Positions 1 through 8,524 of a stretch of DNA of 64,000 bases are shown piece after piece; positions within the stretch are counted from its first letter, which is position 1; each line of letters begins with the position of its first letter. The position numbers and the translations under genes were made by a program. The notes under the pieces were generated by a model. That model saw nothing but the letters and a program-made list of their open reading frames with translations, was not told the DNA's origin and ran no database searches. The stretch is taken from positions 62,001-126,000 of the forward strand of contig JAUZPM010000001.1 of the NCBI GenBank assembly GCA_030705925.1. Direction: 5' to 3'. This DNA comes from Bacillota bacterium. Lineage in GTDB: Bacteria > Bacillota > Clostridia > Oscillospirales > Feifaniaceae.

Positions 1-145
1 AATAAAAGCATCAAAATACGGCAAAAATGCGAAGATGATCGGAACTGTTAAATCTGCACCCCCGGAAGTCACTATAAAGACTCGTTCAGGCGGCACAAGA
101 ATAATTGAGCCACTGATGGGTGAAGGTCTGCCCAGGATTTGCTAG
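1..145 (+). CDS. C-terminal end of a HypE / AIR-synthase-related protein (partial)
   Basis: The window opens inside a reading frame (codons from base 2) that ends at the TAG at 143-145. The 47 visible residues end in GEGLPRIC. A C-terminal PRIC is the hallmark of HypE, the hydrogenase maturation protein whose last cysteine is carbamoylated and dehydrated to give the cyanide ligand of [NiFe] hydrogenase. AIR-synthase-related proteins outside hydrogenase clusters can end in a similar way, so the exact role is open. The start and the ATP-binding part lie upstream of the window. No other maturation gene follows; the next gene is motA after a 179-bp gap. Confidence 0.6.
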   Translation, partial: IKASKYGKNAKMIGTVKSAPPEVTIKTRSGGTRIIEPLMGEGLPRIC

Positions 146-183
146 CCCAAAAAAATATATAAAATTACAAAAAAGACTTAATT

Positions 184-212
184 TTTACATTATTCTTTTC
201 GACTTATATATT
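184..212 (+). promoter_or_regulatory. Candidate vegetative promoter for motAB
   Basis: TTTACA at 184-189, a 17-bp spacer and TATATT at 207-212 give a reasonable housekeeping-type promoter about 110 bp before motA. No clear flagellar sigma-D promoter was seen here. This is a pattern match only. Confidence 0.4.
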
Positions 213-324
213 GCAGAGTATACTATATGATAAAATATATGACAGCAAGTTATAGCAATTTTGATTGCAGTAAGCTGCCGCCTGCTTGTAAATTAATAAA
301 AGCGACGGAAGGAATTGATATTAA

Positions 325-1113
325 GTGGATATTTCTAGTATCATAGGTTTAATTACAGGACTTGGAGCATTGATAATTGCTTTTTTGATGGAAGGCGGAA
401 ATCTGTCATCTTTAGTACTCCCAAGTCCTTTTATCACTGTTTTTGGCGGAACGCTTGGCGCGGTATTTTTATCATACAGGATCGACGATATAAAAAAGAT
501 ACCAAAATTATTTATGCAAGCCATGAAAAAAAGTACTCTTAACACCGAACAGGAGATAAATACTCTTGTTGCCATGTCTGAACAGGCACGAAGAGAAGGT
601 CTTTTAAGCCTTGAGCCAATGATTAGTGATAATCAGCAGGAACCAATTGACCCCCTCCTAAAAAGAGGAATCACAATGGTTATTGATGGTGTCGGCGCTC
701 AGGAAATACATAACATGCTTGAAACTGAAATATATGTTGCCGAGCAAAGCAAAAGAAATGATGCATCCATTTTTGAATCCGCAGGTGGTTTTTCCCCAAC
801 GATGGGTGTTATCGGTACAGTTATGGGGCTAATACACGTCCTGTCTAACATGGGGGCAGCAGATGAACTTGCCGCCTCTATAGCTACTGCTTTCATAGCT
901 ACGTTTTACGGCGTATCTTTTGCTAACCTCATCTATATTCCAATCGCCTCAAAGCTAAAATTACAGATAAAATCATATAAAATGGAGAAGGAAATGATAA
1001 TTGAGGGTATTCTTGGAATCCGTAACGGAGAAAACCCGAAAATTTTGCGTGAAAGACTTGAGGCATACGTTATTAAAAACTCAACAAAACCAAAGGGGGA
1101 AGTTGAGAAATGA
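325..1113 (+). CDS. motA: Flagellar motor stator protein MotA
   Basis: MotA forms, with MotB, the ion channel of the flagellar stator in the cytoplasmic membrane. The 262-residue product has the usual four membrane segments (about residues 4-20, 32-50, 150-170 and 180-205) and a large cytoplasmic loop between the second and third. Motifs such as GGTLGAVFLSY near the second segment and the GGFSPTMGVIGTVMGLI stretch before the third are typical of the family. The start is a GTG at 325 with a GGAAGG-like ribosome site at about 307-312; no better start was seen. The last codons overlap the motB start by 4 bp (ATGA), so the two are translationally coupled. Whether the ion is H+ or Na+ cannot be decided from this. 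No other flagellar structural gene is in the window. Confidence 0.95.
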   Translation: MDISSIIGLITGLGALIIAFLMEGGNLSSLVLPSPFITVFGGTLGAVFLSYRIDDIKKIPKLFMQAMKKSTLNTEQEINTLVAMSEQARREGLLSLEPMISDNQQEPIDPLLKRGITMVIDGVGAQEIHNMLETEIYVAEQSKRNDASIFESAGGFSPTMGVIGTVMGLIHVLSNMGAADELAASIATAFIATFYGVSFANLIYIPIASKLKLQIKSYKMEKEMIIEGILGIRNGENPKILRERLEAYVIKNSTKPKGEVEK

Positions 1114-1904
1114 CAGATCCAAACCAGGAGGTCGAAAAGGAAAATAGCGAAAGATGGCTTCTTACCTATTCAGATATGATCACGCTTCTACTTGCACTGT
1201 TTATTGTATTATATTCAATGAGTAACCTTGATGCCGGAAAATACAGTACAATGGCTGAGGAACTGGGTAGGGTTCTTGGTGGCGGAATGCCGTTTACGGG
1301 CACTGCCTACATAGAGCGAAACGGAATGTTTGCAACTTCCAACACGAGCGATAAGACAAAAAGCAACGATGAAGGTCTGGGTAAAAACGGGCAGCAGAAC
1401 CAAGCAGGAACAGGTCAGAATGGGAATTCGCAGACCCCCTCAGATAAATTCGATCAGACATATAACGAATTAAAGGAAAAAGTGGGACAAAGCGGCGTTG
1501 ATCTTGAAAAAACAGAAAGCAGTATCAACATGCGTTTTAAGGATAGTGTTTTATTTTACGGTGACAGTTCGAGAATGAAACCTGCTGCTTTGCCTGTTCT
1601 TCAAAAACTCGGCAGTACTTTACAAAGCATCAAACCAATAATCGACCACATAGAAGTTGACGGTCATACAGCTGATGTTTTTATAAAAGATGATAATTAT
1701 TTTTCATGGCAGTTATCCGCCGATCGTGCGATAGCGGTTTTAAAATATTTATCTGAAAGTTGTAATCTTCCGGTAGAAAAAATGTCAATAGGCGGATTTT
1801 CTCATTATGTACCCATAAAAAGTAATAATACCGAAGAAGGCCGCTCAGCTAACAGGCGTGTCGAAATTAAAATAACCAGAATACAAGAAAATACAAGTAA
1901 TTAA
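1110..1904 (+). CDS. motB: Flagellar motor stator protein MotB
   Basis: MotB is the second stator subunit; it anchors the complex to peptidoglycan. The 264-residue protein has one N-terminal membrane helix containing TYSDMITLLLALF, in which Asp22 matches the conserved ion-binding aspartate. A low-complexity Gly/Gln/Asn-rich linker follows (about residues 85-115). An OmpA-like peptidoglycan-binding domain fills the C-terminus (about 145-260) with the usual DGHTAD, LSADRA and NRRVEI motifs. The start ATG overlaps the motA stop. The stop codon overlaps the first base of a terminator-like palindrome, so motAB is probably a two-gene transcript. Confidence 0.95.
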   Translation: MTDPNQEVEKENSERWLLTYSDMITLLLALFIVLYSMSNLDAGKYSTMAEELGRVLGGGMPFTGTAYIERNGMFATSNTSDKTKSNDEGLGKNGQQNQAGTGQNGNSQTPSDKFDQTYNELKEKVGQSGVDLEKTESSINMRFKDSVLFYGDSSRMKPAALPVLQKLGSTLQSIKPIIDHIEVDGHTADVFIKDDNYFSWQLSADRAIAVLKYLSESCNLPVEKMSIGGFSHYVPIKSNNTEEGRSANRRVEIKITRIQENTSN

Positions 1905-1926
1905 ATACCAGCTTCGGCTGGTATTT
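1903..1926 (+). terminator. UUCG-loop hairpin at the end of motB
   Basis: AAATACCAGC and GCTGGTATTT form a perfect 10-bp stem closed by a TTCG tetraloop. The T-run after it is short, so termination may be weak. The same hairpin core recurs at 2159-2178. Confidence 0.65.
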
Positions 1927-2178
1927 AAACTTACCGAAAAAGGACACGCAGACGAAGAACAGGCGCTCGTCGCTGTATGCAGATACAGCAGGGCGCTTGT
2001 TCTGAAGTAAGCAAAAGTGCCCCGGTACGGGGGTGCTTGCGCCATTTTGCGTTTACAAACCGTAACCTGAAGGTTTTGCGTAAAAACTCCATACTTTCTT
2101 TTTGTCTTACACCTATATGTAATCGCTTTTGCGGTGCGTGTACTTTTTCAAGTCTGAGATACCAGCTTCGGCTGGTAT
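1905..2178. repeat. 234-bp structured segment flanked by identical 20-bp palindromic repeats
   Basis: The 20 bases at 1905-1924 recur exactly at 2159-2178, in the same orientation; each copy is itself a UUCG hairpin. The segment between them has no convincing gene: a 75-codon frame from 1977 lacks a ribosome site and has an unlikely composition. It is rich in secondary structure. GAACAGGCGC (1957-1966) pairs with GCGCTTGTTC (1993-2002) around an inner GCTGTAT/ATACAGC stem (1972-1978/1983-1989), and a GC-rich hairpin (GTGCCCC to GGGGGTGC) follows at about 2015-2036. It could be a small RNA with its own terminator, or a small mobile element inserted into the motB terminator. Confidence 0.5.
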
Positions 2179-2185
2179 CTTTTTA
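2157..2185 (+). terminator. Strong intrinsic terminator (UUCG loop)
   Basis: AGATACCAGC (2157-2166) and GCTGGTATCT (2171-2180) form a 10-bp stem closed by TTCG and followed by a T-rich tract (2180-2185). It would end a transcript from the preceding structured segment, or any read-through from motB. Confidence 0.75.
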
Positions 2186-2253
2186 TATATTACATTTAAA
2201 ATAATTTAATATATGTAAAGCATATACTCTATCGTACGGAATGATAGAGGTGT

Positions 2254-3783
2254 ATGATGAAGAAAGTTAAATTATTATTAATAAATGTAATAATCGTTTC
2301 AGCAACTTCGTTAATCATACGAACGGTTGGAATTTCGTTTCAAGTCTACATTTCAAATAAAATAGGTCCAATGGGTATAGGACTTTTTCAACTTATAACA
2401 TCTATATATTCTTTTGCAATTACATTTTCAATATCCGGTGTGCGTCTTGCGACAACAAGATTAGTCGCAGAAGAATTAGGCAAGAATAAGCGCTCCCAGG
2501 CAAAAAAAGCGCTGAGAATATGTTTTACATATGCGTCCGGATTTGGAATAACAGCATCGGTAATTTTATTTTTTAGTGCAGGCTTTATCGGCAAAAATTT
2601 ACTAAACGACTTACGAACAGTATCTTCATTAAAAATTTTAGCCTTTAGCCTGCCTCTTATCGCAATTTCTTCTGTGCTAAGCGGTTATTTCACTGCTGTC
2701 CGCAGGGTTGCCAAAACAGCTGTTGTTCAAATATTTGAACAGCTCATATCAATTGGCGTTACTATAGCCTGCTTTACAGTTTTTTCGCCTAATAGTATTG
2801 AAGGTGCCTGTATCGCAATAGTTATAGGATCTTGTGCCGGAGAATTGACATCATTTTTATTTCTTTTATTACTTTTTTATTTTGACGTTAGAAGATATCA
2901 AGAAATCAAACGCTCAAGTAAACTTTTATCCCGTATGATAAAAATCGCGATGCCCGTTGCATTAGGCGCATATATTTCGTCAGGCATGCGCACAGTACAG
3001 CAACTTTTAATTCCATACGGATTTAAAAAAAGCGGGGCTTCAAGTGAATCGGCACTCTCCGCTTATGGCACTGTGAATGGCATGGCTATGCCGGTTATCA
3101 TGTACCCATCGGTATTATTTTATACCCTTTCCGATTTGATCGTCCCGGAACTAGCGGAATGTAAGGTTCAGGGCAAAACTGACCGGATAAACAGCATAAC
3201 AACGAAATTATTTAATTTAGGTATGATTGCATCTTTATGTATAATGAGTGTCTTTTTATTTTATTCTGGTGAGCTCAGCTCAGTTATATATAACAACAAC
3301 AGCACGGCATATTTGATGCGTATACTGTCTCCATTAGTGCCCCTTATGTATCTCGATACCCTTGTTGATGGGGTCCTAAAGGGTATCGGCGAGCAGGTAA
3401 GGACAATGTATTACAACAGCTTTGAATCCTTTATAAGCGTTATTTTAATATATTTCCTGCTTCCGCGATATGCTTTAAACGGATACATTTTTACAATTAT
3501 TTTTGCAAGAGCACTAAACTTCTCATTAAGCTGCAACCGGCTTATAAAGGTTACTGATTTTAGAATAAGCATAAAAAATATTTTAAAATCAGTCTTTAGT
3601 ATAATAGGCTCATTTAACATTACCTGTTTGATATCATATTTTATAAAAAATATGATTTGTTCGAAAGTATCGGCTCTTCTGATACATATTACATTATTTA
3701 CGCTATTCTATTTTTTGATTTTAATAATTATCTCTGATTATAAAAAACTGAATAAAAAATCTTTATTTAGCATCAATACTTAA
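2254..3783 (+). CDS. SpoVB-like polysaccharide/lipid II-type flippase (MOP superfamily)
   Basis: This 509-residue protein is almost entirely hydrophobic, with about 14 predicted membrane helices. It begins with the pattern seen in stage V sporulation protein B and its relatives: a first helix, then GISFQVYISNKIGPMGIGLF and VRLATTRLVAEE. Family members move lipid-linked sugar precursors across the membrane; SpoVB itself serves spore cortex synthesis. Clostridia often hold several paralogues, so the sporulation role is inferred and no symbol is given. The ATG at 2254 was chosen; its upstream GATAGAGGTG is a modest ribosome site. The gene is convergent with the next one, with a single base between the two stop codons and so no room for a terminator in between. 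Confidence 0.8.
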   Translation: MMKKVKLLLINVIIVSATSLIIRTVGISFQVYISNKIGPMGIGLFQLITSIYSFAITFSISGVRLATTRLVAEELGKNKRSQAKKALRICFTYASGFGITASVILFFSAGFIGKNLLNDLRTVSSLKILAFSLPLIAISSVLSGYFTAVRRVAKTAVVQIFEQLISIGVTIACFTVFSPNSIEGACIAIVIGSCAGELTSFLFLLLLFYFDVRRYQEIKRSSKLLSRMIKIAMPVALGAYISSGMRTVQQLLIPYGFKKSGASSESALSAYGTVNGMAMPVIMYPSVLFYTLSDLIVPELAECKVQGKTDRINSITTKLFNLGMIASLCIMSVFLFYSGELSSVIYNNNSTAYLMRILSPLVPLMYLDTLVDGVLKGIGEQVRTMYYNSFESFISVILIYFLLPRYALNGYIFTIIFARALNFSLSCNRLIKVTDFRISIKNILKSVFSIIGSFNITCLISYFIKNMICSKVSALLIHITLFTLFYFLILIIISDYKKLNKKSLFSINT

Positions 3784-3784
3784 T

Positions 3785-4858
3785 CTATACCGCCGTCCAC
3801 ATTAGGTATACCGGAGTACAACTGTTGGTCCCGGTTATATACTGGAAATCAATTTGCACAGAATCACCTGGGCAAATATTATGCGAATAAAAATTCCATC
3901 TTTGAACATTCTGACCGTCACTGCATTCCAGCGACTTATATCTGACTACACACCCGGATTGAATTACCGGCGTTGCTCCTAATGGATTACAAGCGACATA
4001 GCCGTTTATTGTTTTATTAAATGACGTATCATTATTAATACAAACATTAAAAAGCGTTTGGGCGCCCCAATTCCCTAAATTATTATAGGGTGAAGGTGAC
4101 GTTTCGCTTGCAATAGGTGCAGGAGATGGCTGAACAATCGAAATGATTTCATTTGTATTTGTCAAAACCTTTCCGATTAAAGAGCATAAGCCTTTATTTA
4201 ATAAAGAACTTATATTGATATCAAAACTGCAATTTAAAAAATAGCTTTCTCCAAGACCAGAGTATGTTGATCCGTCAGTAGCTATATTGCCTAGATAATA
4301 TACTGCATTACCAGTTATCTTTGACTTATCCTTATAAGCATATATAGTTATTATTGCGTTAGAGTCGGCTATAAAACGTAAATTATAAGTAAAAAAGGCG
4401 CCTGTAGGTATACATTCGTCTAATATCCATATGTTCCCGCCAGAGGGTATCGCGTATGTAGTTTCACATGAATTAAAAAAGTCTGTCCAGCTTCCTCCCT
4501 GGACATCCTCCCATGAGTATTCATCTGAACACCTAAAGCCGTAGTTCGTTTTTGTTATCGTGATTTGCGATGCATTAGGATTATATATTTGAACTCCGAA
4601 CATAATAGGCTCGCCAGTTTTATTGATGTAAGATGCAAATAACTGTGATTCACCCGATGTTATATTTTGCTGATTTAAATAAAAATTATTATCAGCGAGA
4701 GCTGCTTCTATAATGTTCTCTGGGTGATTGCAGTAAATCCAAGGTCCCGGGCATTTAACAAAATTGAGAGCTTTACGAATATATTTATCAGTATTCTCAG
4801 GATCAAATTTGCTTATAAGCGAAGTATTACATTTAGGATCTAATATATTTATAGACAT
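3785..4858 (-). CDS. Unrecognised 357-residue cysteine-containing protein
   Basis: I do not recognise this protein. The start is the ATG at 4858, because an ideal AAGGAGG lies just upstream; a longer reading from 4906 would have none. There is no signal peptide or membrane helix. The sequence is rich in Asn, Ser, Thr, Tyr and aromatic residues and reads as beta-structure. About a dozen cysteines are scattered along it, including CPGPWIYC near residues 36-43. A Pro/Ser linker around residues 253-265 (QPSPAPIASETSPSP) separates a first domain from a C-terminal one of about 90 residues. It follows the 105-residue gene at 4872-5189 by 13 bp, so the two form an operon. A spore-surface or other structural role would fit the composition but is only a guess. 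Confidence 0.7.
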   Translation of the reverse strand: MSINILDPKCNTSLISKFDPENTDKYIRKALNFVKCPGPWIYCNHPENIIEAALADNNFYLNQQNITSGESQLFASYINKTGEPIMFGVQIYNPNASQITITKTNYGFRCSDEYSWEDVQGGSWTDFFNSCETTYAIPSGGNIWILDECIPTGAFFTYNLRFIADSNAIITIYAYKDKSKITGNAVYYLGNIATDGSTYSGLGESYFLNCSFDINISSLLNKGLCSLIGKVLTNTNEIISIVQPSPAPIASETSPSPYNNLGNWGAQTLFNVCINNDTSFNKTINGYVACNPLGATPVIQSGCVVRYKSLECSDGQNVQRWNFYSHNICPGDSVQIDFQYITGTNSCTPVYLMWTAV

Positions 4859-4871
4859 TATGATATCCTCC

Positions 4872-5189
4872 TTAGCCCGTTTGAACATTATTTTGAGGTT
4901 TGGCATTATTATTAACTATCTGCATAAACTCATAAAATTCATTTGGTTTAATCCAAAACATATTGCCGGAAATCAAAACTTTATGGTACATATAATCGCT
5001 GCTCATACCTTGCACATATACTGAGCTTATTAAAACTTCTTTTTTCCCGTTTATCAAAAAGGACTTATGATCTGGTGAAAAACTTAATTTGATATTTTGC
5101 GGCTTTCTTACTCTTGAATTTTCAGGTATGTATCTGACATTAAAAACTTTATCAGCGTCATTCTTTTTTAGAAAATTAAATATGGTCAT
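4872..5189 (-). CDS. Unrecognised 105-residue protein, first gene of a two-gene operon
   Basis: A small soluble protein with no signal peptide and no family I recognise. It starts at an ATG at 5189 with CAGGAGG eight bases upstream, and a strong promoter lies just before it. The centre (about residues 30-85) alternates hydrophobic and polar residues as a beta-sheet domain would, and the C-terminus is Asn/Gln-rich. The stop codon is directly followed by the AGGAGG of the next gene, so the pair is very likely made together and may act together. Confidence 0.65.
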   Translation of the reverse strand: MTIFNFLKKNDADKVFNVRYIPENSRVRKPQNIKLSFSPDHKSFLINGKKEVLISSVYVQGMSSDYMYHKVLISGNMFWIKPNEFYEFMQIVNNNAKPQNNVQTG

Positions 5190-5221
5190 AGATACCTCCT
5201 GTTGAAAATATTTCCATTTTT

Positions 5222-5250
5222 ATAATATATTTTCAAATAGACTTTGTCAA
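5222..5250 (-). promoter_or_regulatory. Strong vegetative promoter for the unknown two-gene operon
   Basis: On the minus strand TTGACA (5250-5245), a 17-bp spacer and TATTAT (5227-5222) match the housekeeping consensus closely. The start codon is about 33 bp downstream of the -10 box. Confidence 0.7.
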
Positions 5251-5339
5251 TAAAAATTTAAATAATGATTCAAATAAATATACCCATTAAAAGGTATTTG
5301 TGTTATATTACAATTATAATATGTAAGTGGTGATTAGCA

Positions 5340-7343
5340 GTGGAGAGTTATGATAATGAACAAACAAATAGAGCTTCGAATAAGAACGTTAATTCCAGGT
5401 TTCTAGTATGTATAGGGCCTTCCCCTTCTTCTGCTAAATGTATACAATGGGCCGCAAGAGCCGCCGAGGCATTCAGCTCCCCTTGGACTGTTCTTTTTGT
5501 TGAAACTCCAGGTGAAGAATATTATTCAAAACAGGATAATGATAATATTCAAAAAAATCTAGAGCTTGCGGCAAAGCTCGGCGGTCAAATCACGGTACTC
5601 CCGGGCTATGATGTCGCCGCTACAATAGCTGAGTATGCTAAACTTACCGGAATAACTAATATTGTTATTGGCAAAAGCAGAAAAAGAAAAAACATAATTA
5701 ATTTTTTTGAAAAAAATTTAGAGGACAAGCTTCTATTACTGCTGTCTGACATAGAAATTTATATTTTACCAGATAACAGTATTAAAACTTATAGAAAAAC
5801 AAAGTTATCAAATTTGCTGAAAAACCTGTATTTTTCTTGGATCGATACATTTAAAACAGTTGTAACACTAGTTATTACAACACTGTTATCCTTGGCTTTA
5901 AGAGAGATTGGACTGGGCGATCAAAATGTAATGCTGCTTTATATCCTTTCTGTATTAATTGTCTCGAGAATTACTTCTGGTTATATCTACGGTGTAATTG
6001 TGTCTTTACTAAGTGTACTACTTTTAAACTTTTTATTTATAAAACCCTATTATACTTTTAATATTACTCAGCAGGGATACCCTTTAACCTTGCTAATTAT
6101 GCTTTTAGTGGCGTTTATAACAAGCGCTTTAATGCTTCGAATGAAAGCTCAGGCTAAAAATGCCGTTTCCAGAGAAAGAAAAACCGAGGGTCTCTATGAA
6201 ATAAACAAAAAACTTCTTGCAACAAGAGGGTTAGAAAATATAATAAACTTAACAAATGATTATATTAGCAAATTATTCGATCGTTCAGTGGTGTTTTATT
6301 CCAGCGACCCCGAAAATGGCGGAAAAGGAATTCTTACACAGTCGGAAAAAGACCCAGACGCATCTGCCCTTTTAAACTCTGATGAAGAAAAAAAGGCTGT
6401 GCACTGGATCTTTATGAATAAAAAACGCGCAGGGGCGGGCACCGATGCTTTCACCTCTGCACAAGCATTATACATGCCAATATTATCGCAGGGAAACGTT
6501 TTAGGCGTGTTTGGGATATCATGTTTGAATGGATTAAAACTCAGCCATGAAAATAGTGTTTATTTAAGAGTAATCTCATCATTAGTTGCAATGGCTCTTG
6601 AAAGACAACATTTATCGGATGAACAAAGAACTATAATAATCGAGTCAGAAAAGGAAAAAATGAGAAGTAATTTGCTTCGTGCAATATCCCACGACTTGCG
6701 AACCCCTCTAACTGCTATTTTGGGGGCAAGCTCAGCCATTCTAGAGAATAAAGATATCGGTCTGCAAACGCATAATAAACTTGTAAGCGGTATAAAAGAG
6801 GATTCACAGTGGCTTATAAGAATGGTTGAAAATCTTCTTTCGGTTACTAGGATTAATGAATCTTCAATGAATGTCAAAAAATCGCCTGAGGCCGTAGAAG
6901 AAATAGTTGCAGAATCAGTATTAAGAGTAAAAAGTAAATTTAAAGACTGCAATATAAAAGTGTCTGTCCCAGATGATCTTCTTATCGTCCCTATGGATGG
7001 GACTTTAATCGAGCAGGTCATCATAAATCTTTTAGAAAACGCTATTAAACACACTCCTGAAAATTCTATGATTGAATTAACTGTTAGTAAATCAGGTAAC
7101 TCGGCCGTTTTTCAAGTCTCAGACAGCGGAAAAGGGATTTCAGAGCAGGATTTGCCATATATTTTTGAGGGTTATACAGCTAAAAACAATCCTGACTCAA
7201 CCCGTGGTATGGGTATAGGCCTTTCGATATGTAGGACCATAGTTACAGCACATGGAGGAAAAATCGAGGCTGAAAACAAAGCTGGCTCTGGCGCGATATT
7301 CAGATTTATACTTCCGATAGAGGAGAATAAGTTTAATGAATAA
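5340..7343 (+). CDS. kdpD: KdpD-like sensor histidine kinase lacking the N-terminal KdpD domain
   Basis: Membrane sensor kinase paired with the next gene. Order: a universal-stress-protein-like domain (about residues 20-140), four closely spaced membrane helices (about 175-270, the DUF4118 region), a GAF-like domain (about 290-430), HisKA with phospho-acceptor His in SHDLRTPLTAILG (about 450), and an ATPase domain with NLLENAIKHTP, DSGKGI and GMGIGLSIC. Classic KdpD proteins have about 890 residues; this one has 667 because the first ~200-residue KdpD domain with its Walker motifs is absent. GPSPS followed about 20 residues later by WTVLF resembles the motif through which Firmicute KdpD binds c-di-AMP. 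The start is a GTG at 5340. The last 8 bp overlap kdpE. No kdpFABC transporter genes are in the window. Confidence 0.88.
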   Translation: MESYDNEQTNRASNKNVNSRFLVCIGPSPSSAKCIQWAARAAEAFSSPWTVLFVETPGEEYYSKQDNDNIQKNLELAAKLGGQITVLPGYDVAATIAEYAKLTGITNIVIGKSRKRKNIINFFEKNLEDKLLLLLSDIEIYILPDNSIKTYRKTKLSNLLKNLYFSWIDTFKTVVTLVITTLLSLALREIGLGDQNVMLLYILSVLIVSRITSGYIYGVIVSLLSVLLLNFLFIKPYYTFNITQQGYPLTLLIMLLVAFITSALMLRMKAQAKNAVSRERKTEGLYEINKKLLATRGLENIINLTNDYISKLFDRSVVFYSSDPENGGKGILTQSEKDPDASALLNSDEEKKAVHWIFMNKKRAGAGTDAFTSAQALYMPILSQGNVLGVFGISCLNGLKLSHENSVYLRVISSLVAMALERQHLSDEQRTIIIESEKEKMRSNLLRAISHDLRTPLTAILGASSAILENKDIGLQTHNKLVSGIKEDSQWLIRMVENLLSVTRINESSMNVKKSPEAVEEIVAESVLRVKSKFKDCNIKVSVPDDLLIVPMDGTLIEQVIINLLENAIKHTPENSMIELTVSKSGNSAVFQVSDSGKGISEQDLPYIFEGYTAKNNPDSTRGMGIGLSICRTIVTAHGGKIEAENKAGSGAIFRFILPIEENKFNE

Positions 7344-8028
7344 TACTGTTTTAATTGTTGAAGATGAAAGCAGCATCGTTAATTTTATTTCTGCAATTTT
7401 AACATCAAATAATTATAAAGTTATTGAAGCTGAAAATGGTGAAAAAGGTCTGCTAATGACCTCGTCGTTTCACCCTGACATAATACTCTTAGATTTGGGT
7501 TTGCCAGATATAGACGGTATCGAGGTTCTTAAAAAAATAAGGGAGAAATCGGAAATACCTGTTATTGTAGTCTCCGCTCGGTGGGACGAACATGAAAAAG
7601 TTAAGGCACTCGATCTTGGTGCTGACGATTATGTCACAAAACCATTCGGTACTTCTGAATTACTTGCGCGAATTAGGACAGCCTTAAGACACAGAAGAAA
7701 AACATTTGTCAGCAATTCGGAATCTGATGTCATAAGTATAGGGAACCTTGTTGTGAATACTGTAAAAAGGGTAGTTACAGTTGACGGGAAAGAGGTGCAC
7801 CTTACCCCCGTTGAGTACAAAATCATATTACTTTTATCTAAAAACACAGGCAAAGTTCTCACACTTGACTATATTACAAAGGAAATCTGGGGGCCTTATA
7901 CAAACGAGGATAATGCGCTTCGGGTTAACATGGCAAATATCAGAAGGAAAATTGAAAAGAATCCTGCTGAACCGAAATATATTTTAACAGAAGTTGGCGT
8001 AGGTTACAGAATGGTGGAAAGCCTTTAA
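7336..8028 (+). CDS. kdpE: KdpE-like OmpR-family response regulator
   Basis: A 230-residue response regulator. The receiver domain (about 1-120) has the acidic pair EDE near residue 9, the phospho-acceptor Asp in LLDLGLPDIDG, and the VVSARWDEHEKVKALDLGADDYVTKPF stretch that is characteristic of KdpE. A winged-helix DNA-binding domain (about 130-228) ends in ILTEVGVGYRM. The start lies inside the end of the kinase gene, an 8-bp overlap, so the partners are co-translated. By homology it would control K+ uptake genes, but none is adjacent and the target is unknown. Confidence 0.9.
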   Translation: MNNTVLIVEDESSIVNFISAILTSNNYKVIEAENGEKGLLMTSSFHPDIILLDLGLPDIDGIEVLKKIREKSEIPVIVVSARWDEHEKVKALDLGADDYVTKPFGTSELLARIRTALRHRRKTFVSNSESDVISIGNLVVNTVKRVVTVDGKEVHLTPVEYKIILLLSKNTGKVLTLDYITKEIWGPYTNEDNALRVNMANIRRKIEKNPAEPKYILTEVGVGYRMVESL

Positions 8029-8108
8029 AATACATAAAACCCGCAATGCTCTGCCCGATACACGCGCATTTATGCCGTATGCGCACAGCGTATTCGGCTC
8101 ATCATGCT

Positions 8109-8207
8109 TCAACTGAGCATAAAGAGACAGCAGATCACCGCCGGTTTCCAGCCCATCACGGAGAGACGTTTGGTAATAATACCGCGAAAATCCTGTAAAA
8201 AGTCCAT
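8109..8207 (-). pseudogene. Short gene remnant downstream of kdpE
   Basis: An ATG at 8207 with AAAGGGGGA upstream opens a 32-codon frame starting MDFLQDFRG and ending at 8109. The next reading frame continues without stops as LSLYAQLKHDEPNTLC and runs into the end of kdpE. A good start site followed by a short, frame-disrupted product suggests the front part of a decayed gene; the family was not recognised. Base composition here is richer in G+C than the kdp genes. Confidence 0.3.
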
Positions 8208-8524
8208 TGTGTTCCCCCTTTGAGTTGCAATTCATTATACCATAATAATTATAGTATCCATTATAGGTAGTATTTACTTTTCTATCCCCATGTGCTAATA
8301 TATAGAAAAAAGTGAAGGAGGCTTGACATGAAATATACCGCGATTTCCCGGTGGGTGTTTACCCGGATGCGTGGTTATAGCTGACGGAACGGCGACGGCC
8401 GTTACTTGCAGAGAAGTTAGAGAAATGGCAGGTTTCGTAGCACTTTTTGTACACAAGTTCAAACTCGTGCACAAATCTATTCTGGATTGATCTAACAAAT
8501 TTAAATAGTTGGGAGATGTGAAAG
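8208..8524. other. Spacer before the SLH-S66 gene, with a possible small ORF
   Basis: No firm gene was seen. The first part (8230-8310) is AT-rich with several TATAGTAT/TATAGG-like boxes and could hold divergent promoters. A strong GAAGGAGG precedes an ATG at 8328 that opens an 18-codon frame ending at 8384. A second frame over the same stretch stays open to about 8489 with a plausible protein-like composition (LPGCVVIADGTATAV), so this may be a small frame-shifted gene or a leader peptide. Inference only. Confidence 0.35.

Noticed and set aside
1977-2204. 75-codon plus-strand frame between the twin palindromes
   Set aside because: No ribosome site, and it runs through the terminator hairpin; the segment looks like structured RNA, not coding.
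3784-3784. Missing terminator between the convergent genes ending at 3783 and 3785
   Set aside because: Close convergent stops do occur in bacteria; without transcript data there is no reason to propose a special mechanism.
6560-7054. 164-codon minus-strand frame
   Set aside because: Shadow of the kinase gene, which has clear HisKA and ATPase motifs on the plus strand.
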